Counted from the first letter of the stretch, positions 1-12,796 are shown. The stretch is DNA of 64,000 bases from Henckelia pumila (GCF_033568475.1 NC_133123.1:164687753-164751752), one strand, 5' to 3'. Program-made: numbers and translations. Notes: generated from the sequence alone by a model not told the origin.

Positions 1-1419
1 AACAGCCGGATAAACCGTTTAGAAATATAATTTCTAAGTAAAAGAGACATGCACTCACTATCAAATAAACACTTCAATCGAAATGTAACATTCATCAATC
101 AATCCAAATGAGAGTGGATGTATGCATGATTTCAAACTCGGGACTATCAAGTCAGATAATCGAAATGTCAATCAGTATTCGGTTGGGATCCCGGGGCCAA
201 GTCTTCACAACAACTCACCGACACACCCATTCTGGGTGAATGTCGTTCAACTCAACCCCTAGACTTCAGAGCAACTATAAGAAGTATTCTGGCACTTGGA
301 AAAACTCGAAATCCAAAGCCACTTCAATATAGCTCCCTAAATCATCTATATTCAAAACGAATCGAATAATCGGCTCAATATGAATGCAAGTGTAACGAAT
401 AATCAGTCAAGTTCACACAAACAGATAACATGCAGTATTTGATTTTCGAGGCTCGAGAATCAATCAAACTCGAGTATTCAACCCCATTTGAATCGATGTA
501 ATCTTTTACCTTTTTCTCGAAGCTTCAAACAATCCTGTCAAACAAGAGACAACTCGATTCAAACTCTAAACAATTCGAAACTCAAAGTCGATAAATCAAA
601 CAATCTATACCGTCTTCAAACTTCAATCGACAACTGAGCCTTCAAATCTTTAACTTCAAATCCTTCAATCAACTGTCAAAACATTGGATGCGGATTCAAA
701 ACAAACTCAATAATTCGAATAATTCAAAATCAAACCGAATAACAAAACCGATAGTCCAAAATCGATTTCGACGGCATAACGGCTATAAATCGACTATCCG
801 GAAAAACTCAAATCATCCAACAACATCACAATAACTCAAACATCATCACAATCCATCAAAACAACTCATATCCAACCTCAATCAAAAATCACCATTTTCA
901 AAAATATGCCTCTAAAATCATATAAAAATCCAAACTTCGTTCTTTTTCCAAACCGACTTCGAATACACGATCTATACTTGCTCAAGAACGACATACTCCA
1001 ATATTATCAAATTCTGACAACTCAACAAAATCGAAGTTCAAGAGATCGTAGCGAAACTTACGTCTAAATGAAGCCCTCGTTGCGGTGATCGTGAATCTCA
1101 ACTCGGAATAAAAATCTAACGGTCGGATCGAGCGAATCGAGGAAAGGAAAAGCTTGAAATGTCGATAGCCATGGCTTCCCCTCAGTACGTACGAAATGGA
1201 GAGGAGGAGGGAAGAGGAAGTGATGGTGATATGATGGAGGGATGGGGAGGTAGGCTACTTGCATCCAAATAATAATAAATAAATCCAAATTTTGCATTTC
1301 AGTCCTTTATTTCTCAAATCTTGCAAAGTAACCCCCTGCTAAAAACAAAACAATCCTCAAATACTGAAAACCCTGATTATCTCGATTAAACTCAATTATA
1401 ATAAAATCGGGGCATTACA
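1..1419 (-). mobile_element. Partial 5' LTR of a minus-strand gypsy element (J)
   Basis: Read on the minus strand the segment begins TGTAATGCCCCGATTT at 1419, a start typical of plant Ty3/gypsy LTRs, and runs off the left edge of the window. The sequence beyond 1419 has no polypurine tract, so this is more likely a 5' LTR than a 3' LTR, with the rest of the element to the left. It interrupts the 3' end of plus-strand element H. No coding sequence of J is inside the window. Confidence 0.6.
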
Positions 1420-1552
1420 CTTTTACATCTAAGATATTCGTAAGATGTTAGGGCTTATACCTAAGTAGCCGACCGAACCATTTAGCTTAGCGACCCTTAT
1501 TAGTAAGTTAATCCAAGTTTCGAGGACGAAACTTCTTTTAAGGTGGGGAGGA
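1420..1552 (+). mobile_element. 3' internal end of gypsy element H with polypurine tract
   Basis: This short stretch carries the hallmark 3' end of a plant Ty3/gypsy internal region: TTTCGAGGACGAAAC followed by the purine-rich AAGGTGGGGAGGA directly before an LTR that starts TGTGAAGACCG. The rest of H lies to the left, cut off by element J. Confidence 0.7.
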
Positions 1553-2723
1553 TGTGAAGACCGTAAATTTTTCCTAATTTAAGTTTAGGATCTTTTAATG
1601 TTTAATTATTTATTTATTTATGATAATTATATGTATTACGTTTTGAGATAATATTTAGATTTTATTAGGTTTCATGATATTTTGATGATAAAATCTTATT
1701 GAGATAGGTGATCAAGATTTAGATGCAGTCAAATCTTGGGAGATAGATTTCTATTCAAACTTTAAAAGTCATAATCCTAGTCTATCATTAACTCTTTTGA
1801 GTGTGTATAAATACAAACTCAAGTCTCATGATATTCACGTTCAAAAATCTGCCGAATTATTCTCTCTATTTTCGAGATTAGAGCCTACTTTTTCCTCTAT
1901 ATTATTTGCGTCAGATAGCCTAGCAACTTTGATCCATATTTATGTCCAAAATTTAGTTCTTTTCTTTGCTTTTCTCGAAGCCATCATAGTCCAAAAAAAA
2001 AGTGTTGTTTAATTCTCACGTAGGTGGCCTAGGGAAGGAAAAAGAATTGGTTCAAAGGGTTGTCAGAGAAGATTCGTGAGTTGGGAATAAATTAAAAGAA
2101 AAGCCTTACTTTGATTGGTCCACGGATTAGTGGTCTCGAGAAGTACTTCAGAATTTTCATTGAAGTTTCGGTTCAGGCTTTGCAAGGTTATTGATTTCTA
2201 TACACATCTAAGGTAAGTGGGCTTTTGTATGCATATTCCTTGATATGGTTTTAAAAATATTTATTGATGAGTCGTGGTATTTGGATTTTCGAAATTCGTT
2301 CGATGTTCATGTCATGTTGGTTCATTTTGTGTCATGCATGTTCACGATATGTTATGATTCGAATGGTTATGCATATATTTGTTACACGTCTCGAACGGCC
2401 CCCACTTACTGAGTGTTTCCCAAAATACTCTTTTTCCTCCCGATGTTGAAGATGATGATGTAGAGGAACGTGAGCAAGATATGTTTTGGGATGGTGATAG
2501 AAGAAGTTTAAGAGTTTATTTGGTTATTTTGTTTTTGGGATTGATACAATAACATTTTGTTTTTTAAGTTTTAGTCACTTTCGCATTTGTTTTGTTAGTT
2601 TTGTATTTATCGAGTTGTAAAACAATGTTTGGAATTCTTTATTTATACTACGGGGCTTGTTGTTTTATAATTTGTGTGAATTTGAAAAATGCCGGTGACA
2701 CGACTCGATCTCGGGGCGTGACA
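1553..2723 (+). repeat. 3' LTR of gypsy element H
   Basis: LTR of about 1.17 kb running from TGTGAAGACCG to GGGGCGTGACA, directly after the polypurine tract of H. It holds the ACTTACTGAGTGTTTCCCAA stretch common in the R/U5 part of chromovirus LTRs. It ends inside a gag sequence on the opposite strand (element I), so H inserted into I. Confidence 0.75.
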
Positions 2724-3110
2724 CTCTGTACCATCAAATCGGGAAAAATCAATGCCGATAGAACGAGATGAAGCAGCGAATGGGTTATGATATGGAGAAG
2801 GCTGGAAAGCCAAACGAGGATTGGTTGACACTGGCGCAAAACCCAATGTTGAAGTTTGAGAAATCAGAGGTGGGGTTATATTTTGTGAAGGAGGAGGATT
2901 CGGTGGTATGTTGCCAAAATTAATAAGGTTTTTCCAGCTTAATATCCAAATGTTTAGTATTATGCTCATGTCGTTCATCGGAGCTCTGTTGATAGTCATC
3001 CAAATGTCCTCGAAGAGCCTTTACGGACTCATCTAGTGTCTTGAGTCGGGTGCTGTCAACCTTGGTCGGCGGCAAGAACGAGAGCACCAAATGATATTTG
3101 CCAAATTGAA
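2724..3110 (-). pseudogene. Gag fragment of minus-strand gypsy element I
   Basis: On the minus strand one frame reads DSTRLKTLDESVKALRGHL and, after a frameshift near 2995, a second reads RSIGIDFSRFDGTE, where the H LTR cuts it off. An N-terminal helical region followed by a DFSRFDGT block is typical of plant Ty3/gypsy Gag. The expected start codon seems lost: the minus strand reads GCCGACCAAGGTTGAC where an ATG would be expected. This is a dead fragment. The rest of the gene would lie left of the H and J insertions. Confidence 0.6.
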
Positions 3111-3502
3111 TATATAGCAACAATTATTAATAAAAAAATTTGTTAAAATATAGCTGAAATATCTTAACTCAAGCAAGAAATAATCTCCAGGTTCACAAAA
3201 AGATTCAGAGATCAAAGTTAGTTAAGAAAGAAGAAATAAACAAAACTAAGAACAATATTTTCCTGCTCTCTCAACACCACTTCCTCGATGATATATTCCC
3301 TGCAAATCAGTTAGCCAAGGTGCACAAAGTCTTCTAGATGCTTTGGTATTTCTTGATGGACTTGGGGTGTTGCTAGTCCTTTGAATACTAGCCCATATCA
3401 TCCAAACTGTTTATTTTTCTAGTTTGGCCAATTTTGAAACTGATCTAAATCATAATAATTAAAAATCAATCCAAACCATTGATTCGCTTTAATTTCTGCA
3501 CA
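3111..3502 (-). repeat. Possible 5' LTR and leader of element I
   Basis: Upstream of the gag fragment, the minus strand reads TTTGGTGCTCTCGTTCTTGCC, which resembles the leader after the LTR in some plant gypsy elements. The AT-rich DNA before it could be a short LTR beginning TGTGCAGAAATT near 3502. No second copy is present to confirm the borders. Confidence 0.3.
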
Positions 3503-4200
3503 CCCCCTACCTCGGTTTAAGATATAATAAATATATTTAAGATGTAAATCTACTAAAATAGGTTTAATCAAAGTTTTTATTAAATATAATAGAATATATT
3601 GTAATTTAAGTAAAATGATATTTCTGATTTATCAAAAAAGATATCAGGAAACAAAAGTTAATTACTCTATTCTTCTCAAAATTAATAGTAGTATCTGAGA
3701 TAACACGTAGCATTTGTAACATAATATATAAATATTATTTTTTGTAATATTTTTTATTTTAAATAGGATGTAATTATTTAAAATTCAAAAGTAAAGATAA
3801 AGATGAAAAAATATTTTGTTAGATATGATAGTTATAAATAAATTTAAAAAAAATGATAGACAAATACGTATCTAATTTATATCTTTTGTGAGCGTTTTGC
3901 TCATCATCTCAATAAAATAAAATATTTTAACAAACATTATTTTCCGCCACACATTTGTCTTCGAAATTAAAAGTAGAAAGAACATCATAAACAATCAAGA
4001 GAGATAGTTAATGAAAAAATGGCACACGATTTATGAGAAATCATCTCGGTCGGGCAGACCTGACAACCCAAGAACTACTAGTACATGCACCACGCTCGCG
4101 GCGGAGGCCTTGACCCCGGGAAAGCCAATTCTTTGTATTGGACTAATCCGGTTAGCTAGGCCGAGTACGGTTTCTAAAAAACCAGTAAACCTATGAGTGT
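3503..4200. other. AT-rich intergenic DNA downstream of EPL1
   Basis: Mostly A/T-rich, with no coding frame I recognise. A patch at about 4040-4180 is noticeably richer in G and C than its surroundings and encodes nothing recognisable in any frame. It could be the end of an old transposon or a decayed gene. Confidence 0.4.
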
Positions 4201-4589
4201 AGATCATCAAATTCGGCCAAGAAAAGCGACTTAAAGTTCTTCCATTTTACAACAGTCATCCATTGAAGAATAGTCGTTCATTGAACAGGTTCCATTTACA
4301 AATAGAGAGAGCATACACTGTAAGTGGCTACTAATTCTGCCCTTTAACTTACTACAAAGTTGCAACTCATCCGAACTCCTACATCCCCAGTTTGCCCGAA
4401 CTTTTCAGCTATCACTTGCATCTATCTCGTGTCGGACACTTTCCCATCACTTGATCACTGGTGTAAAGCCAAAACATGTCGCCAACTTTTAAACTTTGTT
4501 ATGCGTGCCTCCATACAAACAATGACCAAGTTTTGAATCGATTCTAAAGAATATGATCATATGACACATGCAGAAAATATACTACTGGA
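4200..4589 (-). other. Probable 3' UTR of EPL1
   Basis: Non-coding DNA of mixed composition directly after the EPL1 stop codon, less A/T-rich than the region beyond it. No clear polyadenylation signal was found, so the 3' end is inferred from composition only. Confidence 0.3.
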
Positions 4590-7500
4590 TCAACTATGTG
4601 TTGAATGGCGAGGTTTTGGTGGTGCATATAAAGTGTCACCGTATTCAATTGGTGTATGCATTAAAGGGTTCCATCTATCGAACACTATTCTGCCTCCTCG
4701 GCCAATTCTTCCGTGGAAATTATATGAACGCGCTGATGTGCCATTTGGGGTCGAAGGATCTGATGGGGGTACGATTCCGGCAGCAGCTAATTTATCCGGA
4801 TGCAAAGGCTTTGTGAACAGCAAAACTGGCTTATTCGGGTCCTGCACAAATGTGAAGGAGTGCCGAGTTAGAATATTTCAAAAAAGTAACTCTGTCTCTT
4901 CAAACAAACACGACATTACTGTATCCAAATCAGATTCACTTATTAGTGAAAAATGATTTTCTAAGAATTTTTTCTTGCTTTTTTCAATCGGAAAGGGAAA
5001 ATAATAAGTACCAGATTACGAAGCCAACTCTGAGGAACATGCCTTCTCACGTCTCGCCTTGTGCTTCCTATGGGAACCGTGACCATCTTCGATTCTGAGA
5101 AAGGATGATTATGAAACACAGCAGGTCGACTATGTGGACGGCTGTTTGCTACATCATCAGAATCAAAGAATTCGTCTTCGCTCGATGCTACCTTGCTTGG
5201 AAATGGTGGGATGCCAGGCAAGGCAAAACAATCTTCAAGAAGCTCAGTTTCGTTCTGAAATACCCAGTAATCATGAGGCACTGAGTTGCACAAAAGAGAT
5301 CATAATAACAATAAAATCCACGAGTATTTAAGCAGTCAGTGTAACAATAATCACTTATCAACCAACATGAAGTAAAGCACAATAATGATATTTACATGTT
5401 TTTAAAACATTTTGTGTTTTGATAAAACAAAAATATATTTACATTTTCTATTTAAGAATGCTAGCTAGGTTCTCCTCGCGCCACCCACTTTTATTTCAAC
5501 AATTTTGTTGGTTTCAATAGATTTAAAGACATCCACTTTCATTTTGGAAGGGGGTCGTATATTCAGCTTTATTCGGAGATCAGCAACTCACTAGCAGTAT
5601 ACATGAGATGTCTATAAATACTCAGCAATTAAACACAAGGAATTTCAGCCATCCAAGGTAGCACGAGATAATGATGCAGACCTTGTACTTCATTTGAATT
5701 CTTTGAAGGGTGACTTCACTCTCCACGAGTTCTCGTTTCTTCTCTTCTCTCTACAGAAACCGGGATGAAGGATTTAGCACTAATCATCACTGTAAAAGTG
5801 TGCACAGCCAATGGAAACAGAAAGACTGTCGATAATATCTCAAGCCATATGTAAACAGAGACATCAATACCTTGATCAGAGCCTCAAGAATGATCTTTGC
5901 CTGATCGAGGTTCCGCCTGACCTAAGGAACAAGAATCAAACACTAAATTAAGTGAAATGTGTTACTCGTACAAGCTGAAGTAACTAAAAAGGTGTTTGAT
6001 AAACTTATTTAAAGATATATGGACAAAATAAGATAATGGAGCCTAAATATACTGATTTGGTATTATAAGATTTTTTTATTATGATAATGACCAAAAAAGA
6101 CGTGATACTATAAAAAAAAATACAAATAGTTATTGTTGTACATGTTTTTACATATAAAAAACTTATTATTATAGTTAATAAAATTAAATATAATTATAAT
6201 TATAACTATCATGATTAAAAATGATAATTTTCACGATAATAATTATTTTAGTCATTTTAGTTAATTCTGACATTTTTAAAATAATTATCATAATCAATTA
6301 TCACTATTTATATTATATTATAATATTAAAACATCTTAAGCTGTCCATTAGCTTACATTTGGCATCTTATTATAAGCTCTTTCAAAAAGAAATCACCAAA
6401 ATCTTTCTAAGATCTTTTAAGCTCTCAAACAGCTTGTAAGATGCTACAAAGAACTTATGAGCTTTTCCGAACAGGCTCTTAAGTATGTCTCACAAGCAAA
6501 TCTTGTCAGTGGCAAAGTGAGTCTTTATATTAAAGGCCAGAAAATTTCATTCCCAAATGGCATTATATGTTTAAAGCAATAGTTACAATTTCCTCATCAA
6601 GATTACCAAATGAGGCTTAGACAACTCTGCTGCACCTATTGGCCCATAAATCACATGGACCATTTAATCTTACAAAGAGAACTATGTGAATTGTCCTTTC
6701 GAGTTTTGACAGTTTTTATATCGACAACAGATGGAACCATCTAACCAACAGTACTCCTGGTTTCTTGTGTTCACCTTTATAAACAAAGAATCACTTGGAA
6801 TTGGTCTAAAACTTACCTGGCCAAACTTTTCAAATAATTGAACATTGTTTCTCCAATACTGATGCTCATTGATCTTTTAACCACTTGGTTGCACTACTAT
6901 GAATGAGGGGCTAATGACATTCAACAGAAGAAATAATTTTAGAGCTTACCTGGCGAAGCTTTTCAAACGATTGCACATTGTTTTCCCTTCTTTGCATCTG
7001 CTTAAAAGCAAAGAATGGGGCACAAAACCCATAAATAGGTAACAACCGTGAAGTTTGCTGCATAATATACCTTGAAAAATATCTAACCCACTACAAGATA
7101 GCACTTATAAACCACATACTCTCCTGGTGTGAAGCTTGTGAGCTTTCTCCCTTGGCCTGAATACATTGAACGGGTTGGTATCATTGACTGGTGGAGGCGG
7201 CTGTAAAATAATTGCAATAAACGGTTTTAGCAGCTAAAAGAAACACTCTTAGAAGAACATCTTTTTATGTGAATGGGAATATAAAGCTAATGTAAGTGTC
7301 ATGTGCAACTGAAAAGACATGACTGGTGAGAGAAAAAATGTGGGAAAAAAAAGTCAATGCTGATTCACACTCGCGACAAATTTATCAGCAATCAAGGTTA
7401 TATAATAGAAGACAAATTGAAAACAGGATGAAATATAAAACAAAAAACAAGGCATTATTCTATTTACTGGAAAATAAGTTTGTTGTCGTACATATATATG

Positions 7501-10500
7501 AATGGGAATGGAAATGCCACATTGGCTATTTATTAAGGAAGCTTTGAATTTTGCTATCATTTTCATGACATCAACCAAAGCAAGGACACAAGAAATGACA
7601 ACTAACCTGCAGACGGCGAAGGACAGGTTTTTGCCATCGTTGACGCTGCCAAAGAAGAAAAGACAAAAGAGGCAAAATGTTATGGAGAAAATTAATTAAA
7701 AGCATCATTTTACATGGAATAAGTAAGAGATGGATGTGATTCAGAAAGCTTATCTGAAACAGAAATTTATCATGCGTAAATTTAAAGTCAACAACTTAAC
7801 TTAATTCTATATTGACTTGTAGACGCTTCACAGGAAAATATCTCCATCAAATGTTTTCTCCATGCCAAAAAACTTTTACCTCATGCTTAACACAACGGAC
7901 AATCATACCCAGCGTATCACAAACTACGACTTTCACAAGAATTAACACGTCATATTTTTTATACCTACGCCAGAGGGGCTGTTAGTTGATATCAGTTAGA
8001 GAGATTTTACTCACATACTCTACTCAATAAACTGAAAGTAGATGATGAAAAAATTACAACAAGGAATATGACACCTAAAGAGGTTGAACTTACATATACT
8101 AGTCCAACACTGTTATAGATGCAAAAGAGATTTTACTTACGCGAACTACTCAACAAACTCACAGTAGATGAAAAAAGGAACATTGCAACAGACAATTAAT
8201 AACATCTAAAGTTGCAAAATCCTAAGAAAACACTGCATTATCAATCATTTAATTGTTCTGATTCAAAGTAATCCATGCAAACAATGCCAAAATCATAAAA
8301 GTACATCAAATGCAGCAGATACATACCTTTTCCTTCCAGTAATTATAAATAGATTGGAAGGGTCCATATTTGATAGAGAGAGATTGCAATGCCTGGCACG
8401 TGAATTGACAAACTATCAAGAAATTTTCGAAGGCACAATAAGACCCAGATTAGGGGGAAGCAAAAATGTATAAAGCCAAAGTGTAAGGACATTCCAAGTA
8501 GAACTAAAAGAAAAGCACCAACTACATCACTCAATCATCTACAATTTAACCAAAAAAAAAAAAAGGAAGAGCCACTACCGAGACAACTATCATGGGAAAA
8601 GAATGAATAAAATCGAAACAGCCTAAACTGAATGAAATGGGACAGTGTAGAAAGATTAGGAATTAATATCTACAACAAGATAACCATCAATCCCACACTG
8701 CTAATCTGTTGTATTGCCATTATGCAACACAATGAAAGACAACAACTAAATAAAGTAATTATGAAGTATGAACCATAAAATCTTAGAGACATTATGTTAT
8801 GTAAGACAAAATGAAATAGTTAAAAACTTTAAAAAAAACAAAAAATAACAGAAGAGGCAAAATATTCTGCCAAAGAAAATAAACGATAATAGCATACTCA
8901 ATACATTTTGAACTACTTGTCTAGCAGATATCTATATGAAGCAAGTCAACAAGTGCAAAGCAAGCAAATTAGCAAATACTAGGAGCAAAAATACAGAAAG
9001 GCGACGACAAACTGGGCAAACACATCTAACAAGAATAAAGGTGTAATTTTCACCTCAACGGCAGCATCAAAAGTTAAAAGCACTGGAATGGGCGAGCCAA
9101 GCGTTGGAGTAATAATTCCTGCTCTTTCACGTGCCTTATGATCTAAAACCTCTAACTTAAAAATAACTATCTCCAATCTGAAACACCGAAAAAAAATCAA
9201 AAGAAATGAATGTGAGGAGCATAGGAATGCATCTAAATCTTATGAACTGCTTTCAACACCTCCCATGCACACCACCATCTAATAAAAATAAAAGTAAAAG
9301 ACTACAGAAACATCTGCATTGATTGCCCTAAATCTCGTGCAATATACAATAGATCAAGGAAGAAAAGCACTTAGAATCTCATATTTGAAAACTTATATTA
9401 TGATGGTGCAAACTAAGTGGCCTAAAATTATATTTGGATTTCAAACAGAACACTATGATTCAAAGATTCTGCAATTGCCATTGCTGCATCTGATATGCAA
9501 GCTGGATATAATTTCAATGAAAATAGTTATAGAACTGAAAATGTGAATCAATTCAACATACAGTTGATACTTGATGATGAAATAATGAAATGAAACAAAA
9601 GAACTGAAATAAAAGACATAGTTCGTCCTATACAAGATAGTCCATGATAGGAAGATTCTCACTTCTCAGCTGCAAGAGTTTTTCTTTCTTTGTTGAAATC
9701 TTGAAGCCAATCTTCATCCTCGTTGTCGAGATCATACTCAACAAATTCTCCAATTTCTGCTCGAGCTGTCAACAACTAACAAGATTGTATCATACAATTG
9801 TGTAATAAATATCACAAAAATCAGTAGTCCATCGACTAACCCCCCCTTGCACGCAGATAGGATGTGGGCTGATAGAAAGTACGAGAATAGTCCCGTTCAT
9901 AGGTATCCACAACCACAAATTCAGGAGTTGGTATTTCTGAAGCGACTTTCTTCCCTGGTCCTGGCTGCACCTATAAAATTTACAGCTCTGGCATTAGCTA
10001 ATCTGTGAGGACCAATCACTATTTTTTGGCCAATTCGATTGTATCTCAAGTTTCAAAAAATATTCAAGTAAATGACAGAACAAAAGCAAATATACATAAT
10101 TTCAAAGTTCTTTATGGCGCAAATCATCACACGCCCAACAGAAACTTCTTTCAAGAACTCTTAGTTCTTTAGTTGAAGTTTGATTGGTACCGTGAAAATT
10201 AATATTCTACAGTCAGTTCCAACCGATGATGCAGTATGGCTATTAGCAGCAAGCAGTAGCATGCCATTACCGCAAAAAAAGGCCATTAAGTTAAATTAAT
10301 CTAGTATTATTGATGCACCCCTATATAGATTATTGTCATAGGTGTTAAAAGTAGCACCACAATTAAGGTGATTGCAACTTATTGCTCTGCATGGAATCTT
10401 GTTTCATAACTTGGAAGTGCTATGAGCAAATTAACTGAAATAGCACTCATCATGCTGACAATTATTTCGTGCCCATGACCTTGTCTACTCGTGGAACCAA

Positions 10501-11186
10501 TGCTCTTGGCACCAAAATGAAAGCATCGGGTAAAATAACAACCAAAGAACTTTAAAATACAAATTGGAACTTTTTCGGGGTCCACGATCAATAGAACAGT
10601 GCAGCCAACATGAGTTGCTAAAAGAGAAGAGTTCCAGGAGAACAATGATGTATTTCATAATGGTAAGTTACGGGGTCCCTACTACTTGGTAATGTAAGAA
10701 AAGGGAGGATATCAGAAGTGAAATCATGCAATAGAATTACGTCACTATGACACAAATTAGACCACATATTGGTCCAGTGATATTCCCATGTGGTCCACAC
10801 ACTCTAAGGCTATGCACTATGACAGTTGTTGAACTAATTTGATGGCATTTCATTAAAAGAGAAGAAAGGAATTAAAAAAAAAGTAAGAAAGTAATTGGGA
10901 TTTTAGAGAATTAATATCATAACAGAACATTCACTTTACAACAAAATAAAGATTCGACCTTCTAAGAGGAATTTAGCAAGACATTCTGCGTTCAGTTAGC
11001 ACACACTTGACGATATTTTTCAAGCAAACATCAAACCTCATTATCAGCCTCCGCAGAAAGTCGAAGTATCTGATAGTTACGCGTAGACGTTGGGGCTTCA
11101 TCATCCTCGAAGTCCTTAACCGATTTAACAACAGGGATCTTCTTGTGGATATCAAGGGGTCGAGGCCTAATTGACAGTCTACTCAT
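4590..11186 (-). CDS. EPL1: Enhancer of Polycomb-like protein (EPL1), 12 coding exons
   Basis: Plant EPL1 proteins are scaffold subunits of the nuclear NuA4-type histone acetyltransferase complex. Coding exons, in transcription order: 11186-11037, 9970-9841, 9765-9663, 9177-9054, 8392-8327, 7645-7607, 7200-7120, 6997-6950, 5921-5871, 5750-5682, 5254-5012, 4841-4590. All junctions are GT-AG, phases match, and the sum is 1356 nt, giving 451 aa, close to the usual plant length of about 440 as I recall it. The protein starts MSRLSIRPRPLDIHKKIP and has the EPcA core EFVEYDLDNEDEDWLQDFN (about residues 100-118), then LDHKARERAG, KYGPFQSIYNYW, WQKPVLRRLQ, NPFNVFRPREKAHKLHTRR and a C-terminal LLFTKPLHPDKLAAAGIVPP. 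The ATG at 11186 opens the conserved N-terminus. I see no stop or frameshift, so it is probably functional. Intron 8 holds a MITE-like insert and a decayed copy of exon 8. Confidence 0.93.
5990..6479. mobile_element. MITE-like insertion in EPL1 intron 8
   Basis: The left end reads GGTGTTTGATAAACTTAT and the reverse complement of the right end reads GAGCCTGTTCGGAAAAGCT, a pair of imperfect terminal inverted repeats of the kind seen in hAT-type MITEs. The interior is very A/T-rich, about 490 bp long, and non-coding. No perfect 8-bp TSD was found, so the exact borders are uncertain. Confidence 0.45.
6817..6858 (-). pseudogene. Degenerate duplicate of EPL1 exon 8
   Basis: A 42-nt stretch about 90 bp downstream of exon 8 in the transcribed direction resembles that exon strongly at the DNA level, and translates in phase as YWRNNVQLFEKFGQ against RRENNVQSFEKLRQ in the real exon. 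It keeps a GTAAGT donor and has an AG before it. Being a multiple of three it could be spliced in without breaking the frame. More likely it is a fossil tandem exon duplication. Only transcripts could tell. Confidence 0.55.
7999..8212. repeat. Diverged tandem duplication in EPL1 intron 5
   Basis: Two units of roughly 85 bp, near 8000-8085 and 8126-8212, share AGAGATTTTACT, ACTACTCAA-like and AGTAGATGA blocks in the same order, separated by about 40 bp. They lie wholly within an intron. Confidence 0.5.
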
Positions 11187-11840
11187 AGCATCAGTTCATC
11201 ACTCAGTCCCCCGAGCTTGTCTGTCTGCCTGATACCTTACCAAAAGGCAGCCAGTTTCCTAACATATCAAATACAACACAAAAAAAATTCTAAAACACTA
11301 AAAAGAATCATTAGGACTTCAGCAACCATTTCAGTAGCGCTTATGATCTTGAATCATTGGAATTATCAATTCAGACCCTCCAAATTTCGGACGTTGGACA
11401 GCAAATGGGCAGTGTACACGTCACAAGCCCTAATTTTTCTGTTTCAGTTTTTGAAAATCAAAATTCGCGCCCTGAGTAAATCGTCAAACCCTAGACTTCA
11501 CATACACGCCTAACCCCCCCTCTCTTCTCTCTCTTATGCCTACTGATATACACCAACGAAACCACAATCTGACACGTATACATGTACAGGCGTATGCATG
11601 CAAAGTCCAAAAAAGGAGGAAAATGGTACCAGCAGAAAAGCGAGGAATCCAATTCGGGACTACTCCGGAGTCGTAGAATTTATTGCTTGCGGGGAATATT
11701 AAAGAAGGATTTGGGGATTAGGGTTTGGTCTCCTGTGAGCGTGCTATGGAAATGGGAAACAGGGAGCTCCGGATCCGAATCAGCACAAACCGATCCGATT
11801 CCAGTTAGCAGAGGAAAACGGGCGCTCAGAACTTTTTGGG
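11187..11840 (-). promoter_or_regulatory. EPL1 5' UTR and promoter region
   Basis: Directly upstream of the EPL1 start codon. It holds two telo-box type motifs (AAACCCTA) in opposite orientations, near 11485-11496 and 11718-11728. Such motifs are frequent near the transcription start of plant housekeeping genes. An AG after a T-rich tract near 11266 could be the acceptor of a 5' UTR intron. The start of transcription cannot be fixed from sequence. Confidence 0.4.
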
Positions 11841-12129
11841 CCTAACCAAATTTTGAATGGGTTCAACAAAATTTTTGTTTCCAATTTTTTTAGTGGGTTT
11901 GACCCATTATCATGTCTATGCATAATTTTCTCACTAAAATTAATAATTTGCAATTTTACCAGACCAGGCAATGGTCATATTTTCTTTTTTTTTAACCGAT
12001 AAACTTATATATTACGAATGTAAATTCTAGGATACAACCTTTCGAACAGACAAGGGAATAGCATCATCATACTTAACATTAAGTATGAATTATACAATGA
12101 TGGTACATGAATTAAGTATGAATAGCTCC

Positions 12130-12275
12130 CTTGTTAGACGGTCTCAAAGATATATTTGTGATACGGGTTGACTCATTCTATATCTGCAGCAAAAAAAATA
12201 CTTTTATGAGTTGGTTTGATTAGTCGGAGATCTGTCTCATAAATTGATGCATAAGTCGGTCTTCTAGGGGTTTTG
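12130..12275. repeat. Degenerate dispersed repeat, copy 1
   Basis: Contains TTAGACGGTCTCA, then a GATACGGGTTGACTCAT-like block, an AT-rich middle, and GGAGATCTGTCTCATAA. This order of GAGACGGTCTCA and CTGTCTCA blocks is that of a short MITE-like repeat widespread in flowering plants. It has no coding capacity. Confidence 0.5.
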
Positions 12276-12375
12276 TGATTAAATATGTATGTGAAGCATT
12301 TAGAAAAGAGTTTTTACTTTTTGTATAATTTATTTCCAAAATTGTGCAAATTTTTTTTATGCTACAATAAGGGTT

Positions 12376-12525
12376 TCTTCTGAGATGGGTTGGTCTGATT
12401 TCATATATGCAAAAAAAATAATGTTGAAATGGTAATATTATTCTATGAGTTGAATTAAAATGGAGATTCATCTCACAAAATCGATCAGCAAAACAGTCTC
12501 ACATGAACTGTTGTGAGGAGATCGT
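12376..12525. repeat. Degenerate dispersed repeat, copy 2
   Basis: Same layout as the copy about 240 bp to the left: GAGATGGGTTGGTCTGAT, an A-rich centre, GGAGATTCATCTCACAAAA, then ACAGTCTCACATGAACTG. It is strongly diverged. Confidence 0.5.
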
Positions 12526-12796
12526 TCATCTTCCTCCTAAACTCCTTCATACAATGATAATATATCAAATAGTTAGAGATATTAACTTGATTACGTGGAC
12601 TCTTACTGTATTTTTAAAAAATATAAAAAAGAATTTTTTTTTTGTAAAATAATTTTATGTTTTCAGGTTAAAAAATAATAATAAATCATCATTGAGCGAC
12701 CCATATCTAAAACACAATGTTAAAAATGTTCGATGAATTAATGGGGTATAAATTTATGAAGTGGGATCATTTTCCATCTGAGGAATCAAAGTGCAG

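Noticed and set aside
4011..4196. 61-codon plus frame in the GC-richer patch downstream of EPL1
   Set aside because: No recognised motif and no splice-supported extension.
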